Part shown: positions 6,329 to 13,174 of the stretch, piece after piece
How positions within the stretch are numbered: position 1 is the first letter of the stretch
Layout of the letters: each line of letters opens with the position of its first letter
Assembly (NCBI GenBank): GCA_002398105.1
Contig: DHCD01000092.1
Coordinates: 54,134 to 67,777, forward strand
Origin: Syntrophomonas sp. UBA4911
Lineage (GTDB): Bacteria > Bacillota > Syntrophomonadia > Syntrophomonadales > Syntrophomonadaceae
DNA: 13,644 nt
Direction of reading: 5' to 3'
Position numbers and translations under genes: made by a program
The notes under the pieces: model-generated
Seen by the model: the letters and a program-made list of their open reading frames with translations, nothing else
Database searches by the model: none
What the model was told of the DNA's origin: nothing

Positions 6329-7174
6329 ATGAGTTTAAGGATAATAACTGATACCTCTTGTGATTTACCTGACAATGAGCTTAAGAAATATAATATTGAA
6401 ATGATACCATTAAAAGTTACTTTTGATAACGGTGAAACTTTTCTGGACCGCTTTGAATTGGAGCCGGCTGAATTTGTTAAAAAAATGAGACTCAGTCCGA
6501 CACTTCCCAAAACTTCCGCTCCTGACCCTAATACCTTTATAGAGTATTTTGAAAAGGGGTTAAAAGAGGTGGGAGAAGTCTTATTTGTAAGCCTTTCCTC
6601 AGGTCTCAGCAGTACCTGCCAGACAGCGCAACTGGCCTGCAACATGCTGGGCAGTGAAAAGGTTAAAATCTTCGACACCCTTACCGCTTCTCTGGGAACG
6701 GGTATAATGGCCATAAAGGCTGCCGGGATGGCGGCTCAGGGTCTGGGGATAAATAATATTGTAGAGCAATTGACCCGGATACGGGCTAGCCGGGAAGTCA
6801 TCTTTACCTTGGACACACTGGAAAATGTGGTTAAGGGCGGACGTCTCAGCCGAATAGAAGGCCTTACCGGCACGCTGTTACATATAAAACCTATCCTGAG
6901 GGGAAATAATCAGGGCCTGCCCGAGGTGGTGGAAAAAGTAAAAGGAAGAAAGAAGGCCATGCACCGCCTGGTAAGCATGCTGGGAGAGGTGGCCGGCAAT
7001 GCGGTAAAAGACCAGCTGATAGGGATAAGCCATGTAAATTGTGAAGAGGATGCGGTCCATCTCAGCGAAGAAATAAAAGACCGCTATAATTCGGCCAACC
7101 AGATAATAATATCCGAAATGAGCGCTACCATCGGCACCTACACCGGCGAGGGCGGGCTCATGATCAATATCTGA
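6329..7174 (+). CDS. DegV family fatty-acid-binding protein
   Basis: This 281-residue protein begins with the family signature LRIITDTSCDLP and contains FVSLSSGLSSTCQTAQLA (about 88-106), where Ser and Thr residues contact the fatty-acid carboxylate in known structures. TLENVVKGGRLSRIEG (about 163-178) is the second strongly conserved motif. The C-terminus ends with IGTYTGEGGL, a variant of the usual IG.H.GPG motif. DegV proteins bind long-chain fatty acids, and some serve as FakB in fatty-acid kinase phosphorylation with FakA. No FakA gene is in the window. GGGAGG precedes the ATG. It follows the DUF1285 gene closely, and no clear intrinsic terminator is seen after its stop before the repeat-rich region. 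Confidence 0.92.
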   Translation: MSLRIITDTSCDLPDNELKKYNIEMIPLKVTFDNGETFLDRFELEPAEFVKKMRLSPTLPKTSAPDPNTFIEYFEKGLKEVGEVLFVSLSSGLSSTCQTAQLACNMLGSEKVKIFDTLTASLGTGIMAIKAAGMAAQGLGINNIVEQLTRIRASREVIFTLDTLENVVKGGRLSRIEGLTGTLLHIKPILRGNNQGLPEVVEKVKGRKKAMHRLVSMLGEVAGNAVKDQLIGISHVNCEEDAVHLSEEIKDRYNSANQIIISEMSATIGTYTGEGGLMINI

Positions 7175-7314
7175 GGCCAGGCCAGCCCGTCCCTTATGAT
7201 TTCCGCCTGCTGTGTTCATTTTTGGCTGCGGCTCTGCGGGCCCTGCCTGTTAATCTGAAAATAGACGCCCTCTCCTAGGACAACTGATGCCCGTTATACT
7301 CGCAATTAAGGGTG

Positions 7315-7339
7315 CAGATTACACAGATTAACGCAGATT
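7315..7339. repeat. Three CAGATT repeats at 9-10 base spacing
   Basis: CAGATT occurs at 7315, 7324 and 7334, within the type of CACAGATTAACGCAGATT sequence often dispersed in bacterial intergenic DNA. A single stretch is seen here, so its dispersal in this genome is inferred. Confidence 0.5.
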
Positions 7340-7344
7340 CATTA

Positions 7345-7438
7345 GACGCGGAAACCGCGGAATCTTTCAAGGAAGAACGCGGGTTTTACTAAAGTTTTCC
7401 TCCGCGTTCTTCCCTCTAAATTCCCTGAATTCCGCGTC
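7345..7438. repeat. 94-base imperfect palindrome with three nested arms
   Basis: The outer arms GACGCGGAA (7345-7353) and TTCCGCGTC (7430-7438), the middle arms GGAAT (7359-7363) and ATTCC (7420-7424), and the inner 12-bp arms GGAAGAACGCGG (7371-7382) and CCGCGTTCTTCC (7402-7413) all pair perfectly around a 19-base loop. It could extrude a cruciform or form a long RNA hairpin in transcripts from either neighbour. Confidence 0.75.
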
Positions 7439-7574
7439 AAAAAAGAACCTGCCTATTGGGTATGCTCTCCGCCCCTGGGCGGTTAAATATAAACAGGGAT
7501 AACCCCGGTTATCCCAACCTTAATTCAAAATTAATAATTAAAAATACAAAATTAAAATGATTCCGCGTCAAAAA
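7429..7574. repeat. 15-base direct repeat pair
   Basis: ATTCCGCGTCAAAAA occurs at 7429-7443 and again at 7560-7574. The first copy overlaps the right end of the long palindrome, and the second abuts the radical SAM terminator. The pair looks like the ends of a small repeated unit of about 131 bases. Confidence 0.65.
7469..7515. repeat. Two short perfect palindromes
   Basis: CCGCCC-CT-GGGCGG lies at 7469-7482 and GGGATAACC-CC-GGTTATCCC at 7496-7515. Both have 2-base centres, which suits protein-binding or degenerate repeat DNA better than an RNA hairpin. An A/T-rich block of the AATTCAAAATTAA type follows (about 7519-7559). Confidence 0.55.
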
Positions 7575-7617
7575 TATAGCAGCCGGTCAGCAGGGAGAAA
7601 CCTGCAAACCGGCTGCT
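7570..7617 (-). terminator. Rho-independent terminator of the radical SAM gene
   Basis: On the minus strand, AGCAGCCGGT (plus 7617-7608) pairs with ACCGGCTGCT (7587-7578). An inner GCAGG/CCTGC stem closes the loop, and ATATTTTT follows (to 7570). It ends the transcript about 50 bases after the radical SAM stop. Confidence 0.85.
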
Positions 7618-7664
7618 TACGGAAAGCCCTGATTCAATTTAAAGATAGGCGCGGATAACGGAGT

Positions 7665-8540
7665 TTACAGCCTGCTCAAATGGGACGGACGAAAATGCGA
7701 CTTATCCAAAGAGAGAGCATGATCAATGGAGGCCAGCATCTTATTTTTATCTTCGGGCAGTTTACCTTGTATGTTCCAATAATTGGCGACATGATCGCTT
7801 AAGAGCATGCTGCCGTCGCATTCCAGATTTTCTACCAGCCAGTGCAGTTCCTGCAAGGCCTGGTGGGGGGTCAGTAATGTAAAATTCCCCTGGCGGTACT
7901 CTTCATAAAGTGGAGTACCGGGATAAGGAACCAGAGTCCTGATTCTGATAAAGTCGGGACTGAAAGCGCTCAGAACCCGGGCGCTGTTGACCGCGTGCTC
8001 CCGGCTTCTTTCCAATCCGCCGATGCCGGTAAGGTAATATTCGCTGACCTCAATACCGGCTTGTTTAAGTTTTAAGCCGGCAGAAATTATCTGGTCACAA
8101 GTAGTGCCTTTCTTGATTCTTTCCAGAGTAACGTCATCCCCGCTTTCCATTCCGGTATGCACCCGGCTTAGTCCGGCTGCTTTAAGCTGCCGCAGTTCTT
8201 CAGCGCTTTTGCGGTCGACAAAGCGGGCCGAACCATAGACGGTTATGCGCTGCAGGTGGGGAAACAGCTGACGGGCGTAGTTCAGTATTTCAACCAGTCG
8301 TTCCGTTTTCATCACTATCGTATTTCCATCCGGGAAAAAGAGCGATTCTATATATTCCCCATAATACTCCCGGGCCGCGGCTAGATCTTCTTTGATTTCC
8401 TCAACCGTACGCAGCCGAAACTTGGTCTTTTTATACATATTACAAAAAGTACATTTATTATGGGGGCAGCCTATACTGGCCTGAATCAGGAGACTATAGG
8501 CTTCACTGGGGGGGCGATATACAGTTCCTTCATAGCGCAT
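7665..8540 (-). CDS. Radical SAM protein with CX4CX2C cluster motif
   Basis: This 291-residue protein has a radical SAM core (about 15-230). The cluster motif is C25-PHNK-C30-TF-C33, with four rather than three residues between the first two cysteines. The FFPDGNT segment (about 68-74), VYGSARF and GMESGDDVTLERIKKG (about 136-151) fit the SAM-binding strands of the Elp3/MiaB/HemN-like superfamily. The C-terminal 60 residues are helical and show no second Cys cluster or cobalamin domain. The substrate is unknown; such stand-alone proteins are usually annotated only as radical SAM. AGGAGG precedes the ATG by about 7 bases. It is divergent from the LytTR regulator and has its own terminator, so it is likely monocistronic. 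Confidence 0.85.
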   Translation of the reverse strand: MRYEGTVYRPPSEAYSLLIQASIGCPHNKCTFCNMYKKTKFRLRTVEEIKEDLAAAREYYGEYIESLFFPDGNTIVMKTERLVEILNYARQLFPHLQRITVYGSARFVDRKSAEELRQLKAAGLSRVHTGMESGDDVTLERIKKGTTCDQIISAGLKLKQAGIEVSEYYLTGIGGLERSREHAVNSARVLSAFSPDFIRIRTLVPYPGTPLYEEYRQGNFTLLTPHQALQELHWLVENLECDGSMLLSDHVANYWNIQGKLPEDKNKMLASIDHALSLDKSHFRPSHLSRL

Positions 8541-8613
8541 GATTTACACCTCCTCTGCTCACTAGATTAGCAAAAAGCTGTACTCTTTTAAAGTATGCAG
8601 AGCCAAATAGATA

Positions 8614-8642
8614 TTGTTATATCCTTGTAAAACCTATATATT
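8614..8642 (+). promoter_or_regulatory. Candidate promoter for the LytTR regulator
   Basis: TTGTTA (8614-8619), a 17-bp spacer and TATATT (8637-8642) lie about 60 bases before the start of the regulator, in the 160-base divergent spacer with the radical SAM gene. A minus-strand promoter for that gene was not clear. Confidence 0.45.
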
Positions 8643-8702
8643 AACAATAGAACTGGATTATAAAAATAGCTTATACCTGGGAATAGGGATTGGGTGATAA
8701 CC

Positions 8703-9488
8703 ATGTCGGTAAGGCTGCTGATTGTTGATGATGATGAACGGGAAAGAATAGTACTCCGCTATGTGCTTGAGCAAATCAAGGACGTTACGATTGTAGGAGA
8801 AGCTGCACATGGGTTGGAGGCCCTTCTGCTATGCCAGGAAAAAAAAGTGGATTTGGTTTTCCTGGATATCACTATGCCGGAAATGGGCGGTTTGGAAACT
8901 GCGCATAAATTAAAGCAATTGAAAGATCTGCCCTTGTTTGCATTTATCACCGTTAAAAAGGATATGGCAGTGAAAGCATATGAATTGGGAGCTTTGGATT
9001 ATATTGTCAAGCCCATTGAACAAAGCCGTATTGAACATACTATTGAACGGGCCAAGCAGCAGATAGCCCATCAGGATATTATTGAAGAAATGGTAAAAAG
9101 CAAATTAAAAGAGCGCATTGACTTGATCCTGGAAAGCTATCGCGATTACGAAATATACTCCAACAAACTGCCGGTACGGGAAAAGGGTAAAGTATCTTTA
9201 TTAAACCAGGAAGATATTATATTCTGTGAGAGTCAGGGGAAAAAAGTTTATATATATACCTGTGACGGAGGGTACCCCAGCAACTACACCCTTAATGAGC
9301 TGGAAAACCGCCTACGCAGCAGCAATTTTTTCCGAGCCCATCAGGCTTTTATCGTTAATATCAACTTTATTAAAGAGATAATCAACTTTGGGGAAGGCTC
9401 TTACCTCCTGCACCTGGAAAATTGCGCTAAAGATATTATTCTGAGCCGATCCAAGGCCAAACTGCTAAGACAAAAGCTGGGTATTTGA
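8703..9488 (+). CDS. LytTR-family response regulator
   Basis: This 261-residue two-domain regulator has an N-terminal receiver domain (about 1-120) with acidic D9 and D10, phosphoacceptor D55 in FLDITMPEMGG, T83 and K103-P104, so the complete phosphorylation set is present. A helical linker (about 120-155) leads to a LytTR DNA-binding domain (about 158-258) with the typical IIFCESQGKKVYIYT and FFRAHQAFIVNINFI strands. It should dimerise on phosphorylation and bind paired 9-bp direct repeats. No histidine kinase is adjacent. The ATG at 8703 is favoured because GGGTGAT lies 4 bases before it; a GTG at 8694 is possible. The divergent radical SAM gene could be a target, but no LytTR site pair was clear. 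Confidence 0.9.
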   Translation: MSVRLLIVDDDERERIVLRYVLEQIKDVTIVGEAAHGLEALLLCQEKKVDLVFLDITMPEMGGLETAHKLKQLKDLPLFAFITVKKDMAVKAYELGALDYIVKPIEQSRIEHTIERAKQQIAHQDIIEEMVKSKLKERIDLILESYRDYEIYSNKLPVREKGKVSLLNQEDIIFCESQGKKVYIYTCDGGYPSNYTLNELENRLRSSNFFRAHQAFIVNINFIKEIINFGEGSYLLHLENCAKDIILSRSKAKLLRQKLGI

Positions 9489-9607
9489 GGTAAAACGGTT
9501 CATACCTGTAAAATAACAGATGAAACCTGAAAAATGATATGATATACTTAATATCAGTTATTTTAGGACTTATTGGTTGGGACATGATTTACGTGAAAAC
9601 GATTGGG

Positions 9608-9646
9608 GGGAGGGAAGCCTTTTAGGGCTTATCCTCCCTTTTGTTT
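9608..9646 (+). terminator. Rho-independent terminator after the LytTR gene
   Basis: GGGAGG (9608-9613) pairs with CCTCCC (9633-9638), and AAGCC (9615-9619) with GGCTT (9626-9630), around a TTTTAG loop. TTTTGTTT follows. It lies 120 bases after the stop codon. Confidence 0.8.
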
Positions 9647-9670
9647 AGGGCTTTTATGCAAAAGCCTAAA
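9644..9670 (+). other. Second hairpin overlapping the terminator tail
   Basis: TTTAGGGCTTTT (9644-9655) pairs with AAAAGCCTAAA (9660-9670) with one bulged G and a 4-base loop. The right arm can also pair with TTTTAGGGCTT (9620-9630) inside the terminator, giving two exclusive folds. Confidence 0.55.
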
Positions 9671-9975
9671 AATGTGAAAAACCATACAAGCTAGTGCAAA
9701 GTATCCGCCTAATACAACCAACTATAGCATATATAGAGAAAAAAATCACAAAATGGGTTATAGTATAAGCGTGGGAGAAGAACGTTAATTAAATGTAAAG
9801 GGGGGAGAAGGAGGAGTTTAAGCTTGGATAGTTGTGCGGAGTAAAACTATTCAGGAATTAGAGAAGCAATTAAATATACAGACTTGAAGCATTCCATTTG
9901 TATGTAGCAATATAAGCAGCAGATTTGTCTATTGAATCTAGTAAATGTAGCCGGCAAGAGATTGGAGTGATGCTC

Positions 9976-11184
9976 ATGATACCTTTTTACAAGCTCGAAC
10001 GTTACGAGGGGAATGAAGCCTTGTTTGAACTGGTAATGATGTCGATTGTTTCCAGTTATGTGGGGGAGCCCCTGCATATCCATGCGGAAGGATTGAGGGG
10101 CACCGGAAAGACCACCATTATGCGAGCGGCACGGGGAATACTCCCTACTATTGAACGTATCCGGGGATGTATCTATAATTGTGATCCTACTGCGCCCCAT
10201 TGTCCGCATCATAAAAACCTGAGTGCGGAGGAAATTGCTGCTATCGGAGCAGAAGTTATTCCTATGCCTTTTCTGGAAATCTCTCATTCGGCTAAGGTCG
10301 GTACAGTTGCAGGCAGTATTGATCTGGCCCGCTTAACTGATCCCACCCATCCTGAAGCCCAATTGCTTCCCGGGCTGATACCGCAAGCCCATCGGGGCAT
10401 AATATTCATTGATGAAATTAACCGACTGGCCGACACTTCTCCGGAGATCACCGACATATTATTGGATGTGATGGGCAATAAACCCGGTCATATACAAATT
10501 GAAGAAGCGGGACTGCCGGTAGTGGAAATACCGGTCAACGTTTCGGTTTGGGCAGCCTCCAACCCTGATGAAGACCCGGGGCCGCTGGAGGAAATACGCC
10601 GGCAACTGTCAGACCGTTTCGATATGGTATGCTATATGGGCCGGCCTGATTCCCTGGATGTTTTATCCAGCATGCTGGAAGAGAACTCCCATTTTCACCG
10701 GGTAAGACAGGCGCATAAAGCGGAAATGGCAGAAGTTGATGAAAAGAAAAATGACCAATACCGTAACGATATCATTAACTGGGCCGCCCAGTATGAGAAA
10801 ACGGATCTCCCTGATTTCCTGCGCAACTTTATCGCCCGCCTGTATATAAAACATAATCTGGAAAGCATTCGGGCTATTGAAGCCATGCAGCAGGGAGCAG
10901 TCCTGCACAGTGTTTTGAAAAACCGGGATAAGGTTATGATTACTGATGTTACTTACATGATTCCCCTGGTATTGAAACACCGGGTTGATGGTGACACCCT
11001 GGTGCGGATGATCAATGATGTAGATTCCCGGGGCTCCAAAGACAGTATTCTAAGTTTTAAGAATAAGAATAAAAAGGATGAAGAAAATCCCGATTATTTT
11101 CAGCAGACAGCCCGTCCACTGAAAGATATGCATCGGGGAGAACTGGTACACACCGAGAAAACCTTAACCCCGGGGGACTATTAA
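9976..11184 (+). CDS. ChlI/BchI-like AAA+ ATPase (Mg-chelatase I subunit homologue)
   Basis: This 402-residue protein is an AAA+ ATPase of the chelatase/MoxR clade. Walker A is GLRGTGKT (39-46), Walker B GIIFIDEIN with D146-E147, the sensor is AASNPDEDPG around N196, and the arginine-finger segment is LSDRF (R214). The GCIYNCDP segment with C65, C69, C76 and H78-H79 matches the GCPFNCDP region of BchI and could bind a metal. The C-terminal helical lid spans about 255-370, followed by a charged tail. It would form hexameric rings that drive a partner with ATP. The VWA gene starts 14 bases after its stop, like the I and D subunits. The ATG at 9976 is chosen because GGAG lies 8 bases upstream; an in-frame TTG at 9925 and an ATG at 9970 are less likely. 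No chlorophyll or cobalamin genes are seen, so the cargo is unknown. Confidence 0.85.
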   Translation: MIPFYKLERYEGNEALFELVMMSIVSSYVGEPLHIHAEGLRGTGKTTIMRAARGILPTIERIRGCIYNCDPTAPHCPHHKNLSAEEIAAIGAEVIPMPFLEISHSAKVGTVAGSIDLARLTDPTHPEAQLLPGLIPQAHRGIIFIDEINRLADTSPEITDILLDVMGNKPGHIQIEEAGLPVVEIPVNVSVWAASNPDEDPGPLEEIRRQLSDRFDMVCYMGRPDSLDVLSSMLEENSHFHRVRQAHKAEMAEVDEKKNDQYRNDIINWAAQYEKTDLPDFLRNFIARLYIKHNLESIRAIEAMQQGAVLHSVLKNRDKVMITDVTYMIPLVLKHRVDGDTLVRMINDVDSRGSKDSILSFKNKNKKDEENPDYFQQTARPLKDMHRGELVHTEKTLTPGDY

Positions 11185-11198
11185 AAGGGGGTGGTCTT

Positions 11199-12977
11199 AT
11201 GCTGGGTGAGCAGACTAATGTTGACAAGGCCGCTTCGGTAGGTAATTATCTCAGCCTCTATTTTGGTCAGAACCAGGGCGTAAGACTGGGTGAAAGTACG
11301 GTAGCCAGCCGCCGCGCACATGCCAAAATGCCGGAAAAGAGGGTCAAGGGGCAAATCAAGATTCTTATCAACCGGGATGCGGGCAAAACTTATCTGGACT
11401 ATGTAGATGGGGACCAAATTGTTCATATTGACGTATATCACCAGGTGGGGGAGATAGACCCCCGTGATGTCGCCCGGGTAATTTTCTGGGCTCTGGATGA
11501 ACATTTCCTGGAGAAGGATCCGCAGCTTCAATATGCGGAGGATGAAAGGTTTAAGCTGGTCAGCAGCTATGCCAACAAAATTTTTATAACCACCAATCAG
11601 GGTAAAGGGCTCTTGTATGACTTGTTTCAGGATGTGGTAAAGCCTTTTATCCCAGGAGAAGAGGGGCATGACCATGTTCACATTCTGGCCCGTCTCAGTC
11701 GGGAGGAATATTATTTAGTCTATGTTATGGCTGAGGTAGTTGAAGAGGTGATAATGGCATCCGGGGTAAAACTGTCCAAGGTGCGCAATATTATTCATGG
11801 CAATCAGAAAGAAGAACGGGAAAACTATGCCGGATATATAAAACTGCCCTGGAAGAACTTCAAAGGTCAAAATGCCCGTCAGCTTCCTGATAAAGAGAAC
11901 GTAAACCAGTTGATCCTTAAGCTGGCCGAAAAATTTGGCGGCGTAGATGAGATAGAAGAATTTATGGAAAGTTATTCCACCAATATTTTTAAACGCAAAG
12001 GCATAGAACAGCAGAAGAAAAAGTGGGGAGACGTAGAACATGACGTGGAGCAGTTGGAGGAACTGGGACTGATCAAGAATAGCATTCTGGGCAAGATGCT
12101 TACGAAAAAAGGCCTCCAGCTGAAAGAGTTCGTAGTCAACCATAAGTGCGAGCTGGAAACTGAAATTCGCCGTAATGTTCGCCAGGTGCCATCCGGGGGC
12201 CGGGGGCGTTTTAAGAAACTGGGTAAAATGGAGCGCAAAACGGCTCAAGTCGAATATACCAATCGCAACCGGACTATTAATGACCCCGATAAAAGCTGGT
12301 CCGGTGACCTGGCGGTGCCGGAAACAATAATTCAAGCCAAGAAAAACAGTTTTTTACGGGGAGATCAGCACTTTACGGTAAAAAAGCAGGATCTTCATTT
12401 CTATGATAAAAAAACCTATGTACCAATTGATATCTGTCTCTTGATTGACGCCAGCGGCAGTATGGCAGGCGATAAGAGGCAGGCGGCCTGTTTCCTGGCG
12501 GAACATCTGCTGGTCAGCGGTAAAGAAAAGGTGGCCGTGGTTACTTTTCAGGAACGCAGCAGCGATGTGGTGGTGCCCTTTACCCGCAACCAAAGGGTAC
12601 TGAGCAAAGGTCTGTCTACCATTAGTCCGGCGGGTTTGACTCCTCTGGCCCATGGTATCATGACAGCGGTGGATCTTATCCAGCATAATCGGGTCAAGAA
12701 TCCGCTGCTGGTGTTGATAACCGACGGTATACCCAATACTCCGCTCTGGACCCTGGATGCCAAAGCCGATGCTCTGGAAGCGGCTGCCCATATCAAAGAG
12801 AATAAAATCCGTCTGATATGCATAGGAGTAGAGTCTAATCGCAACTTCCTGGAGAAACTGGCCGACCGCGCTGACGGAGCGCTCTATCTGGTTGACGATC
12901 TGAACAAGGATAACCTTATCAATATCGTCAGATACGAAAAAAAGAGCATGACGGAGGCAGGCAGGCGTATGGCCTAA
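11199..12977 (+). CDS. VWA-domain protein, ChlD/BchD-like partner of the AAA+ ATPase
   Basis: This 592-residue protein ends in a von Willebrand A domain (about 405-590) with a complete MIDAS site: D417-x-S419-x-S421 (DASGS), T481 (GLTPLAHG) and D509 (TDGIPN). Mg2+ bound there would mediate contact with the AAA+ ring or a client. The N-terminal 400 residues have no AAA+ motifs, unlike true ChlD, and instead hold a predicted mixed and helical region with a basic stretch at about 320-360 (GGRGRFKKLG). No signal peptide or membrane span is seen. GGGGGTGG precedes the ATG, and the gap to the AAA+ gene is 14 bases, so the two are translated together. The pairing recalls ChlI-ChlD, MoxR-CoxE and RavA-ViaA systems. 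The specific function is not known. Confidence 0.85.
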   Translation: MLGEQTNVDKAASVGNYLSLYFGQNQGVRLGESTVASRRAHAKMPEKRVKGQIKILINRDAGKTYLDYVDGDQIVHIDVYHQVGEIDPRDVARVIFWALDEHFLEKDPQLQYAEDERFKLVSSYANKIFITTNQGKGLLYDLFQDVVKPFIPGEEGHDHVHILARLSREEYYLVYVMAEVVEEVIMASGVKLSKVRNIIHGNQKEERENYAGYIKLPWKNFKGQNARQLPDKENVNQLILKLAEKFGGVDEIEEFMESYSTNIFKRKGIEQQKKKWGDVEHDVEQLEELGLIKNSILGKMLTKKGLQLKEFVVNHKCELETEIRRNVRQVPSGGRGRFKKLGKMERKTAQVEYTNRNRTINDPDKSWSGDLAVPETIIQAKKNSFLRGDQHFTVKKQDLHFYDKKTYVPIDICLLIDASGSMAGDKRQAACFLAEHLLVSGKEKVAVVTFQERSSDVVVPFTRNQRVLSKGLSTISPAGLTPLAHGIMTAVDLIQHNRVKNPLLVLITDGIPNTPLWTLDAKADALEAAAHIKENKIRLICIGVESNRNFLEKLADRADGALYLVDDLNKDNLINIVRYEKKSMTEAGRRMA

Positions 12978-13030
12978 TAATTAAACTAATTGGGGCTCCC
13001 TGGATTGGCCCCGTAGTTGCAGGATAGGAT

Positions 13031-13064
13031 AAACTGGCGGGATTCACCACCCGTAGTTTGTTTT
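13031..13064 (+). terminator. Terminator of the AAA+/VWA operon
   Basis: AAACT (13031-13035) with AGTTT (13055-13059), and CGGG (13038-13041) with CCCG (13050-13053), form a hairpin with small internal loops, followed by GTTTT. A shorter GGGGC/GCCCC hairpin lies just upstream, without a T-run. Confidence 0.55.
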
Positions 13065-13085
13065 AATAACTCCTCCTTCATAAAT

Positions 13086-13114
13086 GAGCACCGTATGGTG
13101 CTCTCCTTTTTCTT
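13086..13114 (+). terminator. Second, strong terminator
   Basis: GAGCACC (13086-13092) and GGTGCTC (13097-13103) are perfect 7-bp arms around a GTAT loop, followed by TCCTTTTTCTT. Together with the preceding hairpin it insulates the lipoprotein gene from the upstream operon. Confidence 0.8.
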
Positions 13115-13122
13115 ATCATATT

Positions 13123-13151
13123 TTGGCAACCAGCCTCGTATCTTTTAAAAG
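13123..13151 (+). promoter_or_regulatory. Candidate promoter of the GerMN lipoprotein
   Basis: TTGGCA (13123-13128), a 17-bp spacer and TAAAAG (13146-13151) lie between the terminator and the ribosome site GGGAGG. It is a moderate sigma-A match; a sporulation sigma factor cannot be excluded. Confidence 0.4.
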
Positions 13152-13174
13152 GAAAAAAGAGGGAGGTTGGCATT

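Larger units (their letters stand above)
7175..7664. other. Gene-free repeat-rich intergenic region
   Basis: This 490-base stretch separates the convergent DegV and radical SAM genes and has no credible coding frame. It holds a CAGATT repeat run, a 94-base imperfect palindrome, two short perfect palindromes, a 15-base direct repeat and an A/T-rich block, then the terminator of the minus-strand gene. No tRNA or known RNA was recognised. Confidence 0.7.
9489..9975 (+). other. Long intergenic/leader region before the AAA+ gene
   Basis: These 487 bases hold the terminator of the LytTR gene, a second hairpin, a possible promoter-like TATAGT (9759-9764) without a good -35, and a very strong ribosome site AAGGAGGAG (9808-9816) that serves no long frame. 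A TTG seven bases after it opens only a 6-residue frame (9824-9844). The real AAA+ start lies 131 bases further on. The strong orphan ribosome site suggests a leader peptide or a decayed gene. Confidence 0.5.

Noticed and set aside
6229..6714. A 161-codon minus-strand frame across the DUF1285/DegV junction.
   Set aside because: It is antisense to two well-supported genes and its composition resembles a shadow frame.
9661..9725. GTGCAAAGTATCCGCCTAA resembles part of the core of a c-di-GMP-I (GEMM) riboswitch.
   Set aside because: The matching 5' half, with its GNRA loop and paired stem, could not be found upstream. The match may be chance; a covariance-model search would decide.
11715..12335. 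A 206-codon minus-strand open frame antisense to the VWA gene.
   Set aside because: It mirrors the codon structure of the VWA gene, lacks a convincing ribosome site, and its translation has no recognisable domain.
12986..13081. A 31-residue minus-strand frame starting MKEELLKQTTGG, with AAAGGAG further upstream.
   Set aside because: The ribosome site is about 21 bases from the ATG, the strong terminator hairpin lies between them, and the frame runs through the other terminator. It is most likely chance.
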